Below, in pieces: positions 27,211 through 36,475 of a stretch of DNA of 64,000 nucleotides. Numbering within the stretch: position 1 is the stretch's first letter; each line of letters starts with the position of its first letter. The DNA comes from Bdellovibrionales bacterium (GTDB taxonomy: Bacteria; Bdellovibrionota; Bdellovibrionia; Bdellovibrionales; Bdellovibrionaceae). The stretch covers positions 124,001 to 188,000 of the forward strand of contig JADJOV010000002.1 in assembly GCA_016713585.1 (NCBI GenBank), read 5' to 3'. Both the position numbers and the translations under genes were made by a program. The notes beneath the pieces are model-generated. The model was not told the DNA's origin and did not search any database. It was given only the letters and a program-made list of their open reading frames with translations.

Positions 27211-27584
27211 AGGTGCTAATCATTGACGACGAACCACTTATTCGACGCTCTTTAATGAGAGCCTTTGAATCTAGAGGACACCAGGTTTTCCTCGCGGAAA
27301 ATGGATTGACTGGATATGAGGCTTGGCTGAGGGAAAACCCTAATTTAATATTCTTAGACATGTTGATGCCAGTTCTAGCTGGACCCGAATTTTTGCAAAA
27401 AATAGGCAATAACAAAAATTGTCCGGTTATTTTAATGTCGGCCTTTTCAGGACAATACGATCATAAGAAGGCCCAAGAAATGGGCGCGGATCAGTTCATG
27501 GCAAAACCTTTCAATGATATCTTTGCGGTCGTCGAAATGGCTGAACGTCTGGAGCAAACTGAGCAGAAGATATCATCGAGTTGA
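27207..27584 (+). CDS. CheY-like response regulator
   Basis: A single receiver domain of 125 residues with no output domain. The acidic pocket is IIDDEP, the phosphoacceptor Asp lies in IFLDMLMP and the conserved Lys is in MAKPFND. ATG 27207 overlaps the kinase stop, so it is the likely phosphorylation target of that kinase. Lacking a DNA-binding domain, it should act through a protein partner, for example in motility or envelope control. A GTG three codons earlier is possible but less likely. Confidence 0.9.
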   Translation: MKVLIIDDEPLIRRSLMRAFESRGHQVFLAENGLTGYEAWLRENPNLIFLDMLMPVLAGPEFLQKIGNNKNCPVILMSAFSGQYDHKKAQEMGADQFMAKPFNDIFAVVEMAERLEQTEQKISSS

Positions 27585-27596
27585 AAGGAATTAATT

Positions 27597-28496
27597 ATGG
27601 CCCAAAATAATAACTATTTAATTGATCAGAATTGTGTCATTTGTAGTTACCACCCAGAGACCATAGATCCCAAAGATTTAGGCACCGCTCGAGGCAACAC
27701 GAAACGCTTTTTGTCGACCCGTTTTCGCCTGTGGAAATGCCCAAAGTGTCACACGATACACAGCATTGATCCGGTTGATTTTGCGGATATCTACCGTGAC
27801 TACCCTCCCAACCGACGGACCTTGGATAAATTTGCAAAAGGAACTCTCCGAAACCTGCTCCGACGACTAGAAGATGCTGGCCTTAAGAAAAGCGATACCA
27901 TTCTGGACTATGGATGCGGAAACGGAGTGTTCGTTTCGTTCTTGAGAGCCTGCGGTTACCAGAACGTAGTCGGCTTTGATCCCTTTTTCGCAGACTACGC
28001 CCAGGCGCCGACGACCTTGTTTGACTGCGTGGTCGCCAATGACGTGATCGAACATGTTAGCTCTCCCCGATCGATGGTTGCCGAATGCGCCCGCAGAGTT
28101 CGTCCAGGGGGCCTTCTCTACATCGGTACGGCTGATTCTGAGCCAGTGAAGATGATGAATACGGATGCCTATTTGTTAGTTTTGCATCAGCCCTTTCACC
28201 GGGTCATATTCAACCAGGACACACTAATAAAGCTTGTCAATGAAACAGAAATGACTCTTATCACAACCTGGCGACGGTCCTATATGGATACACTTTCCCC
28301 TTTTGCCAACTACCGATTCCTTGATGAATATAACAAAGCGCTCGATTACAACATGGACGATGCGATGAATCCCTCCTCCTCCAAGATTCTACTACGCAGA
28401 CCCGATTTGTTTTTTTACGCCTTGTTCGGCTATTTCTTTCCCTGCGGATGGGACCCAGCTGTGCTTCTTCGCAAACCAAAAGCTCCGGCAACATGA
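27597..28496 (+). CDS. Zinc-ribbon class I SAM-dependent methyltransferase
   Basis: A methyltransferase of 299 residues. A small N-terminal Cys cluster (NCVICSYH and LWKCPKCHTIH) probably binds zinc. The SAM motif is TILDYGCGNGVFVSF and the post-motif II region is VANDVIEHVSSP, as in Methyltransf_23 enzymes, with a C-terminal tail of 110 residues. Enzymes of this kind methylate sugars or quinone-like compounds. It follows the response regulator by 12 bases and may finish the operon, possibly methylating a glycan made by the GT9 enzymes. Confidence 0.75.
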   Translation: MAQNNNYLIDQNCVICSYHPETIDPKDLGTARGNTKRFLSTRFRLWKCPKCHTIHSIDPVDFADIYRDYPPNRRTLDKFAKGTLRNLLRRLEDAGLKKSDTILDYGCGNGVFVSFLRACGYQNVVGFDPFFADYAQAPTTLFDCVVANDVIEHVSSPRSMVAECARRVRPGGLLYIGTADSEPVKMMNTDAYLLVLHQPFHRVIFNQDTLIKLVNETEMTLITTWRRSYMDTLSPFANYRFLDEYNKALDYNMDDAMNPSSSKILLRRPDLFFYALFGYFFPCGWDPAVLLRKPKAPAT

Positions 28497-28532
28497 AGGA
28501 TCATTTATTTATGATCAAAAAATGTTTGAATC

Positions 28533-29525
28533 TTGTTAACCCTGCTTTTACCGATAGGACCATTCTACACGATGGTTTTTGCTTATGAAATCGATTACAC
28601 TAAAGGAAGGTTTGATCCATTGGCGGACTCGTTAGGGCTTTTGAATGCGGAGGTCAAACGTCGCTTCAACGAAGTCCTTCAAAGCGTCAATAAGAATAAA
28701 CTCGGCTGCGATGGATTCGAATTCAGAAAAGAACTTAGGAAAGCAATTGCGAATGATCCGGACATCGGAGAGATCGAAAGGTGGGCCGAGGGTGGTATTG
28801 GTCCGATAGACAAAATTATCAACGCACTTTCTCCCTGGAAAGACAGTCAGGGAGTCCCTCGCCATAAAAGTGACGTGAAAACTTCAATATTTAGAGATGC
28901 CAAAGACAGGTATGTATTTCACAAAGTCGGCTTGGGTTCGAACATTAAAGTGAACGGACATCTTATTGGAACCGATAAGTTGGGTCATTTCTTTGATCAA
29001 GGATATGGTTATTACTTCAACAAAGTTAGAAATTGGAAGACCGATTCTGAGATTTTTTCCCGTGGAAGGAAAATTGAAGGAATTGAACATGGAAGTAAAT
29101 CAAACGGAATGCTTTCAAATGCAGACCTTGCTGCTAATTATTATGGCTTCCAGTTTTGGAAGAAAGTGACAGATGGCAATGAACCCTACTTTAAATGTCA
29201 AGACGGCAAATGGAGGCAAGAACGCGAATTTACCTGGGCAGAGTATGTGCGTCCCTCTTGGGACGAGGGAATCAACTGCAATGAATATGTTCCCGATATA
29301 GAACAGTCTGTAAAAAGCAATCTCAAAAAATTGAATGACAAGCCCGAGAACAAAAGCAAGAACCGGAAATTCGATTGCCCCATGTCTGAAGAAGGGTGCC
29401 TTGCTGCATTCAATGAAACGGCATCAATCGACTTTTTACACAAAGACTGTTACGATCTTGGGCGAAAATTGCACAGCGCCCTTGAACGAGCGGAACCGAT
29501 CAACAAAGCTGGACAATCTAAATGA
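28533..29525 (+). CDS. Exported hypothetical protein
   Basis: A 330-residue protein whose N-terminus (LLTLLLPIGPFYTMVFA) is a signal peptide core without positive charges. An ATG at 28511 in another frame encodes MIKKCLNL; one base fewer near 28529 would fuse it into a perfect signal peptide, so the start is probably hidden by an indel. The mature protein has GTDKLGHFFDQGYGYYF and ADLAANYYGFQFW, reminiscent of small membrane-associated periplasmic proteins, plus Cys residues in FKCQDG and FDCPMSEEGC. No family is firmly recognised. Confidence 0.6.
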   Translation: MLTLLLPIGPFYTMVFAYEIDYTKGRFDPLADSLGLLNAEVKRRFNEVLQSVNKNKLGCDGFEFRKELRKAIANDPDIGEIERWAEGGIGPIDKIINALSPWKDSQGVPRHKSDVKTSIFRDAKDRYVFHKVGLGSNIKVNGHLIGTDKLGHFFDQGYGYYFNKVRNWKTDSEIFSRGRKIEGIEHGSKSNGMLSNADLAANYYGFQFWKKVTDGNEPYFKCQDGKWRQEREFTWAEYVRPSWDEGINCNEYVPDIEQSVKSNLKKLNDKPENKSKNRKFDCPMSEEGCLAAFNETASIDFLHKDCYDLGRKLHSALERAEPINKAGQSK

Positions 29526-29534
29526 TGGGAGCGT

Positions 29535-31613
29535 TTAATTTTTCTTCAGATCCTGTGCAATCAGACTGAGCATTCGATCCAAATAGGTGCTAAACCCACT
29601 CACATAGTCTTCTGCGGTCGCCGGCAGTGCGATGTCCGGGGATCACGCCATAGTTTTCGACGTATGGCGTGGTCTGGTTGCCAGGGCGATACATCAGAGA
29701 AGTTGTCAGCGAGTAAGTGAACTGCAGAAACCCCTGGCGCGAACTAAATGATTCGACGGTGCCACCGGCCCCTGCCGTGCGAGTGCCTATAAGTTTAACT
29801 CTTCCATAATCCTGGAGAGAGGCAGGAGTTGCATCCCCGCCTGAAAAATCAAATTGATTAATAACCATATAAATTGGTTTCGTGTACACCCCGGGTTTTG
29901 TGAGACTATACTCAGGCATTTGAGCAAACAGGTCCCCCTGCTTTGACGTCGTGTCATTGAATTTTGCCATCAAATACAAATAGCCCTGGATCAATTTAGC
30001 CATGGGAAGCAAGGAAACTGGTTGTGAAAGGTTTTCGTGAGAGATAAAAGCCCGTTGAACAATTTCAAATTGTTCACGAACTTCAGCCATCAGTGGCAGG
30101 CGCTCATTCTCAGGTAGGAAGTAAGCTATGCTATTCAAGCTTGAAACGAGGTCTCGAAATTTGGACAAAACCCTGATGTGGGTTTGACCCTAAATTGTAA
30201 ATGCTTTTGCGGATTCGTGGCTCCAACAAGGGCTTGAATCCAAAAGTCCGAGTAGACAACGGCCCCGCCCGGATTGTTCATTTGATCGAGAATCAAGTAA
30301 TCTGTGGAGGCTTCAAGGCGACGAATCAGAAAATCAATGACTTTTGGTGCCGCCCAAACTTCTGCAATGCTGTAGGTTGGTATTCTCAACAAGCCAACTC
30401 GTTGACCATTACGAGTGAACGTCCCAGCAAATACCTGGGAAGGGTTGAATTGTGCGGCAAGGTCTGGGGGTAGCTCTATCGATTTAAAGTCCTTCGGTAA
30501 CTTGAAAAGCGGCTGGGTTTGCCCAATGCTGTACTTTGTTCCAATGGGTTTTGTTACAGAATTTGGAGCTGTCTCCATGGAGGGCAATTCCGTCTGAACT
30601 TGCGTTTTAAAGAGTTCGCCCAGACTTCCAATCAACGCAGCCACCGCCTTCATCTCAGCGGGAATAGTCGCGATGAATGCTTTTTTATCGAGCGATTTTT
30701 TGAGGGCTTGCTCCAATTGGGCGCCGGAGGTATTTGTACCAGCGGTTAGCAAGGTCCCCAAGCCCACGACTTCACTGCCGCTAACAGAGTATTTCAATTT
30801 GGCAGTCTTTCGAATCAGATTATTGTTTTCGTCTTTCCACTCAAATTCAAAATCCCACCCCTTATTCTCCCATTGACTCAGAGGAATTCCCGAGGCTTCA
30901 GCCATGGAAAAAATCTTGCTTCCAAAGAGGGATTGGTTCGTCAAATCATTTGCCGCAGCATTCAGGGCAGGAATGCTCTTCCTCACCTCATCCGGAGTCT
31001 TTCCGTTAATGGAAACCAAGACTGCCCCAATCGGGGGAAGCTCCCCCTGTAGGAGGTTTGCTTGAGCACTTGCTGTTTCAATATAGTTTAAAATATAGGA
31101 TCCTGACTCCGGCGCATAGCTGATCTGCAGAGGAAGAGTCCAAACCAAAGTGCTAGGAAGCTGAATCGAGACATGGGCATCATTAAAGGAGAAAAGCAGC
31201 TTGGCCAAGAGAGCCACTAGCTGTTTTTCTGTCTTCAATTTAGTCACCTGATTGAGAAATTGACCTTTCGCCACCTGCCAGTCGACACCAATCGTTGTCT
31301 TTTTCAGTTTGAGCGGTCCGTAATTTGTTTCAATTGTCGTCAGAATTCCGCGAGCTAGATTTTGTAGATCTTTTTGTGAAGGCAGATAGACGTCGTCAAC
31401 ATTATCTAAAACACTTGGCTGTGTTGACTGGGGATTTCTTGACGACTGAGGCTGCGGATGAGGTTGACTAGCATTGGCCTGAAGAGTTTGCGCAACCAAA
31501 CAACTTAGGCAAAGCAGCAATAACAGACTGAGTTTCGGCTTGCCCGTTAGATTACCATTTAAATTGCTAGTCAGAAGGCGTGTTAGACGGCCAGATTGAA
31601 GAAAGTGAATCAT
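29535..31613 (-). CDS. Exported S41-family peptidase, twice frameshifted
   Basis: A tail-specific-protease-like serine peptidase of about 690 residues. The N-terminus has a signal peptide (LSLLLLLCLSCLVAQTLQA) and a Pro/Gln/Ser linker, followed by a PDZ-like segment. The catalytic region includes LILDQMNNPGGAVVYSD and, after the first break at an A run on the plus strand (30167-30170), INQFDFSGGDATP with the likely catalytic Ser. A second break at 29638-29641 puts the last 40 residues (LPATAEDYVSGFSTYLD) in a third frame, ending at 29535. Both are single-base homopolymer changes. Confidence 0.75.
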
Positions 31614-31677
31614 TGAGGGGCCCTTCGCTTTTTGTGTTCAATTTTTTCATCAGACAGGAGGTGTGTTTTTCATGCTG

Positions 31678-31789
31678 AGGTCTGTTGGAAATGAATATAC
31701 TAAAGGGATTATTATTTTTGAATTTTATTTTTGAAGTGATTACCATCCGGGAACAAAGTACATAAACTGTTCAAATGTTCAACAGACCT
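31678..31789. repeat. Spaced 10-bp inverted repeat
   Basis: AGGTCTGTTG at 31678-31687 and CAACAGACCT at 31780-31789, perfect complements 92 bases apart, lie in the 207-base gap between the S41 gene and the AAA ATPase gene. The stretch is AT-rich and has no gene. They may be chance or the edge of an inserted block. Confidence 0.35.
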
Positions 31790-31820
31790 GCATAATTTTG
31801 ATCCTAGCGTCGTCCAACCC

Positions 31821-33268
31821 TTATGGTTCCCGCAGAAGATCGCCAATTTTTAATGTCTTAGCAAAATACTGACCGATCTCCACCTGATCATTGGTGGATA
31901 TATGACCTTCATAGATCAGCACCGGGCGAACGCTCCAGTTTCGGGGCCTTTCTAACACATGAATTTTCTTTTCAACTTCGCGAATCACCTGTCGATTGAT
32001 CTCATTTCTCAATTTTATCTCGCAGACATAGGCTGTCTTTTCGGCGGTTTGAATAAGTAGGTCAACCTGACAAGCTCCCCGATTTCTTGTCTTTGCGGCC
32101 TGCCTATGGGGGGACGCTGTCAAAACCTGTGAAATGGGGATATTGAGCTTTTCCACAATCTCATCAAGATGGTTGAGAACTGTATTTTCAAATTGCAATC
32201 CAGATATGGTTAACCACTGGGGAAGTTGCTCTAGCCCACTTGTCTTACTAGTAAAACCCTTTCCACTCACTTTACGGGGTTCTAAGTATTTAAGGGCAAA
32301 ACGCAAATAGTTATCCTTGATTCGAAAGGCGGAAGTTTTTGATTTCTCCTGCCCTATGGGAAAGCTATAGTCGCGATTCAAAAAACCAGATATTTCCAAA
32401 TTTTCAAGATATTCAATCAAACTCGAAGACAATTCAAGATTAAGTTTATTTGCAATTTTAGCGGCAGTCAGATTTTGACTGACGAGATGGTGGATAATCT
32501 TTTTGAGAGTTTTGGGCCTCCTGTCACAAGCATCATTGAAACTCTGATCGAATTCGTTATGTAAAAACCCGTCACTTTGAAAGCATAGTCGATTAATGTT
32601 TTCGTTTGCAGATTGCGACACTTGGATTTCTTCCAAGTATTTTGGAACTAATCCGGTCACAGACAGCAGTCTGAGCTTTCAAGGTCGCTGACCTTATTGT
32701 CCCAAGGGCCCCAAAATTTAGCAACCGTCCTGAGCGGAAGCTCCCCCAAAACAAAATCTGCCGAAACTCTTCCCACAAAGTGAGTGGAATTCAAAATATT
32801 TTCCTGGATCCAGGTTGAAACAGATCCACAGAGAATGAATATAAGACTTGGGTGATCTTTAAGATGGAGATCCCACAGGTTCTTCAACTGACCAGCAAAA
32901 TTAGGCTCAAGTCCACCCATCCAGGAAACTTCGTCAAATAGAATCACCACCCTTCGCCTCTTTTTCAGGTGAAAATAAAGCTCATCAAAAGCCTCACGCC
33001 AGTCAGAGAACTTGTCTCGCCTAGTTGGTAACTGTTTTTTTAGTTGATATAGAAACTCATCTAGTTGCTCCTGATTGGTCTGTTTGGGCGTTGGCGCTAA
33101 GCCCGAAATCTCAATAAAATGATGCCCAAACTTCTTCCCAAAATGCCGTGCGAGAGTACTCTTACCAATACGCCGGCGCCCCCTAATTACAACAAGGCTG
33201 CTTTTGCTCTTCTTTTGAAGCATTTGTAACTTTTCAAGCTCTTGCTCACGACCCCAGACCTTATCCAA
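31821..33268 (-). CDS. AAA ATPase with DUF234/PD-(D/E)XK nuclease-like C-terminus, frameshifted
   Basis: A PF01637-type ATPase of about 482 residues in two frames. The N-terminal part (TTG 33268) has Walker A GRRRIGKST, Walker B VVILFDEVSWM and sensor FILCGSVSTW. A three-base run at 32677-32679 breaks the frame. One base more gives LRLLSVTGLVPKYLEE and the rest: a winged-helix region (NLTAAKIANKLNLELS), the DUF234 signature FRIKDNYLRFALKYL and a nuclease-like core CQVDLLIQ with YVCEIKLR (D, E-x-K). These genes are widespread, scattered in genomes and of unknown role. The ribosome binding site GAGG lies inside the adjacent palindrome, which suggests self-control. Confidence 0.8.
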
Positions 33269-33273
33269 TTGGC

Positions 33274-33309
33274 ACCTCAGTAAACCTGCAAATACAGGTT
33301 TACTGAGGT
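33274..33309. repeat. Palindrome 1 upstream of the AAA ATPase gene
   Basis: ACCTCAGTAAACCTG and its complement form 15-bp perfect arms around the asymmetric 6-base centre CAAATA. Its inner edge carries the Shine-Dalgarno sequence of the ATPase gene. The same core occurs inverted as palindrome 2. Confidence 0.95.
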
Positions 33310-33310
33310 A

Positions 33311-33339
33311 ATTATGCTATATAAATTTACCTCAGTAAA
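33311..33339 (-). promoter_or_regulatory. Predicted sigma-70 promoter of the AAA ATPase gene
   Basis: On the minus strand TTTACT (33339-33334), a 17-base spacer and CATAAT (33316-33311) give 4 of 6 and 5 of 6 consensus positions. The -35 box lies within palindrome 2 and the start of transcription within palindrome 1, an arrangement expected for repression by a protein that binds the palindromes. Confidence 0.5.
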
Positions 33340-33370
33340 CCTGTATTTGCAGGTTTACTGAGGTAAATTT
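33323..33370. repeat. Palindrome 2 upstream of the AAA ATPase gene
   Basis: 21-bp perfect arms around the centre TATTTG. The outer AAATTT extends the 15-bp core shared with palindrome 1. The centre is the reverse complement of that in palindrome 1, so the two copies lie in opposite orientation, 19 bases apart by their shared cores. Confidence 0.95.
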
Positions 33371-33377
33371 CCGGGCA

Positions 33378-34034
33378 CTAGGCCATTTCAACAAGCTCTC
33401 GAGCCAAGCCCGAAATTCCTTGAAATATCTCATGAGGAAGCGCGTTTCCATGCATATAGGCTGGTGTCGTTACGACTTTATGGGTTCGATCGGTTATATA
33501 ATCAGTGACGGGACAAGGGACTGGAATGGCTCCGGTCTTCCTGACCTCATCAGCGGTTTGCTCATCGTTTCCTAGAGTAATTTCAATTCTCTCAGAACCA
33601 AGAACTTTTGCGAGGAGCACTGGTGCAATACAAACAGCTCCAATGGGTTTATTCTTTGAGTGAAATTCACGAATAATCCGATCAACCTCGGGATTTATCT
33701 TGCATTGGCTCTGCTTTTCAGCCCAATCGCAGAGATTTCGCGCAACGCCCATGCCTCCAGCAAAAGCCAAGGCGTCAAAGTCTTTTTCATGCAGTTCAGA
33801 AAGGCCCCTAACTTGACCACGTGCAATTCGAGCCGCTTCTTTGAGCGCATTTCTGGACGAGTTCTTTTCGATTTCACGAGTCAGATGATTTCGTTCAGAA
33901 AAATCAAGGTCCGGGGCAAAGCAAAACACATTGGCGCCAGCTTGATTGAGCCCAATCAATAGGCAAACACTCTCAGTAATTTCGGCCCCGTCTAAGTGGC
34001 CACAACCGGCAAGAATCAGCGCAATCTTTTTCAT
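33378..34034 (-). CDS. elbB: ElbB-like DJ-1/PfpI family protein (glyoxalase III-like)
   Basis: A 218-residue member of the DJ-1/PfpI superfamily close to ElbB, a cytoplasmic glyoxalase. The start MKKIALILAGCGHLDGAEI is diagnostic, and the nucleophile-elbow Cys is in GAVCIAPVLLA. ATG 34034 follows GAGG, and an upstream frame from 34082 is rejected. The C-terminus TPAYMHGNALPHEIFQGI also fits ElbB. It ends beside palindrome 2 and is divergent from rsmD. Confidence 0.9.
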   Translation of the reverse strand: MKKIALILAGCGHLDGAEITESVCLLIGLNQAGANVFCFAPDLDFSERNHLTREIEKNSSRNALKEAARIARGQVRGLSELHEKDFDALAFAGGMGVARNLCDWAEKQSQCKINPEVDRIIREFHSKNKPIGAVCIAPVLLAKVLGSERIEITLGNDEQTADEVRKTGAIPVPCPVTDYITDRTHKVVTTPAYMHGNALPHEIFQGISGLARELVEMA

Positions 34035-34155
34035 ACCAACCTCGCTAAGGACATACCAATCTCTCTGAGAAAAATCTCTCATGGCTTTCTCAGGGATGCA
34101 ATGACAAAACCATTTTCAATTGACTTTGAGGTGTCTTCAGTCAAAACCTTATGAC

Positions 34156-34749
34156 ATGCGAATTATCTCTGGAAAATATAAAGGTCATCATTTGATTTCC
34201 TTTCAGGCAGATCATATCCGCCCGACAACCGACCGAGTAAAAGAAACTTTGTTTAATAAACTTTTTAACAAAGTGATCAACGAGTCTTTGTTCGAAATTG
34301 ATGATGCAAATGTTCTTGATTTGTTCTGTGGAACTGGAAACCTTGGTCTTGAGGCCTTGTCCAGGGGAGCTCGTTTTGTCACCTTTGTGGATTTGAGCAA
34401 AAAGTCCCTTGAGATTACAAAAAAAAATATTGAAAAACTTAAAATCCCCAAGGAGCAATACAAAATTATTTTGAAAGATGTCCCTGGGTATTTAAAACAG
34501 TACCAAGGAGAGCCCTTCAAGCTAATTTTGGTCGACCCACCTTTTACCAAAAAAATGGCCCATGAGGTTATGCTGGCCGCCTCCCAGAGCGAAGCTATGG
34601 GACCAAATACGGTTCTTACAATTGAATCTGAATCCCACGAACGACTTGAAACTGCCTACGGGGATATATTTCTTTTTGACTCACGAGAATATGGCGACAA
34701 AACGCTTTCCTTCTTCTCCAAAAAATCAGATAAGAACGGGCTGAAATGA
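34156..34749 (+). CDS. rsmD: 16S rRNA (guanine966-N2)-methyltransferase RsmD
   Basis: An enzyme of 197 residues that methylates G966 of 16S rRNA using SAM. RIISGKYKG and PTTDRVKETLFNKL are the family signature, DLFCGTGNLGLEALSRGA is the SAM-binding site and LVDPPF the catalytic NPPY-like motif. The ATG at 34156 is chosen by family length; a TTG at 34120 is possible. The stop overlaps the coaD start by ATGA, the common rsmD-coaD pair. Confidence 0.95.
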   Translation: MRIISGKYKGHHLISFQADHIRPTTDRVKETLFNKLFNKVINESLFEIDDANVLDLFCGTGNLGLEALSRGARFVTFVDLSKKSLEITKKNIEKLKIPKEQYKIILKDVPGYLKQYQGEPFKLILVDPPFTKKMAHEVMLAASQSEAMGPNTVLTIESESHERLETAYGDIFLFDSREYGDKTLSFFSKKSDKNGLK

Positions 34750-35246
34750 AAAAGGCTGTCTATCCGGGGAGCTTCGACCCCATCACTCAAGGTCATGTCG
34801 ATATTATTGAAAGACTGACCCATATTTTTTCCGATATCACGGTCCTTGTGGCGCAATCCTCGCAGAAGTCTGCCGAGTTCACCGCCCTTGAGAGAAAAAT
34901 CTTGATCGAAAAATCCCTTGGACCTCTCAAAGGGGTCCGAGTTGATATTTACGAGGGCCTCACGATCGACTATATGGCTAAAAATCAAGCACAGGTGATC
35001 GTTCGTGGTCTTCGGGCTGTGAGCGATTTTGAGTATGAAATGACAATGGCGAGCATGAATAAGAAGCTCGCGCCAGAAATTGAGACCATGCTCGTCTTTG
35101 CTCGGCCAGAATATTATTACATTTCGTCGCGGGGCGTGAAAGAAGTCGCACGAAATGGCGGAGCCCTCGAAGGCTTGGTTCCAGCCCCAGTTATCGACGC
35201 AGTCCTAAGCAAATTCAAAAACACCCCTAAAAACAGAAAGGCATAA
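34746..35246 (+). CDS. coaD: Phosphopantetheine adenylyltransferase
   Basis: Transfers AMP from ATP to 4'-phosphopantetheine, the penultimate step of coenzyme A synthesis. The 166-residue protein has the nucleotidyltransferase motif GSFDPITQGH, RGLRAVSDFEYE and the ISSRGVKE signature. It is intact and overlaps rsmD by four bases. Confidence 0.97.
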   Translation: MKKAVYPGSFDPITQGHVDIIERLTHIFSDITVLVAQSSQKSAEFTALERKILIEKSLGPLKGVRVDIYEGLTIDYMAKNQAQVIVRGLRAVSDFEYEMTMASMNKKLAPEIETMLVFARPEYYYISSRGVKEVARNGGALEGLVPAPVIDAVLSKFKNTPKNRKA

Positions 35247-35248
35247 AT

Positions 35249-36444
35249 ATGTTGTCCAAAAAGGCGCAAAATCTAAAACCCTCTCCAACTCTTTTCCTCG
35301 TTGCCAAAGCCAAAGAACTTGCGGCTCAAGGACACGATGTTATTTCTCTGACCGTGGGGGAACCAGACTGGGCAACATTTGAAATTCCATCTATGGCTGG
35401 AATTGAAGCCATTCAGAAGAACATCACAAAATACACGGCAGCGGCGGGAACAGTCGAACTTCGGAAAGTCATTACCGAAAGAACCAAAATCGATATTGGC
35501 TTGGATTACACTCCGGCCCAAGTGACTGTAGGTTCTGGCGCAAAATTTATTATTTTGCGGCCCTTCAGATGCTTTGTGATCCAGGAGATGAAGTCATTAT
35601 CCATTCACCTTATTGGGTTAGTTATCCAACGATGGTTGAGCTAGCCGATGACGTCCCAAATATTATTGCCTGCGATGAGTCAGATAATTTTAAATTGAGC
35701 GCGGAACGTCTTGAAAAAGCCATCACAAAAAAGACAAAGGCTTTCCTCTTTTGTTCACCCAGTAATCCGACTGGCCTTTTTTATAGCAAAGAGGAACTCA
35801 CAGCGATTGCTGCGGTTTTAAAAAGACATCCCCATGTGTTTGTAATTTCAGATGATATTTACAACAGACTCACCTTCGACGGATCGAGTGTGGCTCCTCA
35901 TTTGTTACATGTGGCTCCAGAGCTTAAAGAGCGAGTGATCATAGTCAATGGTGGTTCCAAGGCTTATTCAATGACTGGATGGAGAATTGGCTGGGCAGTT
36001 GGACCCCAGAAAATAATCGCTTCCATGGCAGACTATCAAAGTCAGACAACAGGATCGGCCAGCAGTATCGCCCAACATGCACTCCAAAAAGCGATTCCAA
36101 GTTGCGAGAATGACATCAAACAGGTGAATCAAACTTTGATTCAAAGAAAGATAAAAGCAATGGCCGCTCTTTCGACCATCAAAGAATTTAAAGTTACGGA
36201 ACCCCAGGGTGCCTTTTACCTATGGGTAAATATTAAGCAATGCCTTGGACGAAAATTTGAGAGCATGACAATAGAGAACGACAAGATGTTTTGTGATATC
36301 TTGCTCCAGAAATATTTTGTCGCCACTGTGCCTGGAATTGAATGTGGAAATTCGGGCTATCTTAGACTTAGTTTTGCAATTTCCACAGATAAATTCATTG
36401 CCGCAGTTGAAAGAATGAAAACTTTCGTCGCAGCACTCAGCTAG
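35249..36444 (+). CDS. Aspartate aminotransferase family, frameshifted
   Basis: A fold-type I PLP aminotransferase of about 398 residues, probably aspartate aminotransferase of the class I-gamma type. The first frame (ATG 35249) has LTVGEPDWATFEIP and KYTAAAGTVELRK. A T run at 35553-35556 is one base short, and the next frame continues FAALQMLCDPGDEVIIHSPYW, SPSNPTG and the PLP Lys in GGSKAYSMTGWRIGW. It follows coaD by two bases. The enzyme interconverts aspartate and oxaloacetate with glutamate and 2-oxoglutarate. Confidence 0.9.
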
Positions 36445-36475
36445 AAATATTTGCGAATGTGCTATGTCTCGATGA

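Noticed and set aside
33274..33370. CRISPR-like or terminator interpretation of the double palindrome
   Set aside because: There are only two copies, in opposite orientation, with no unique spacers of regular length, and no T-run follows either hairpin on the gene's strand.
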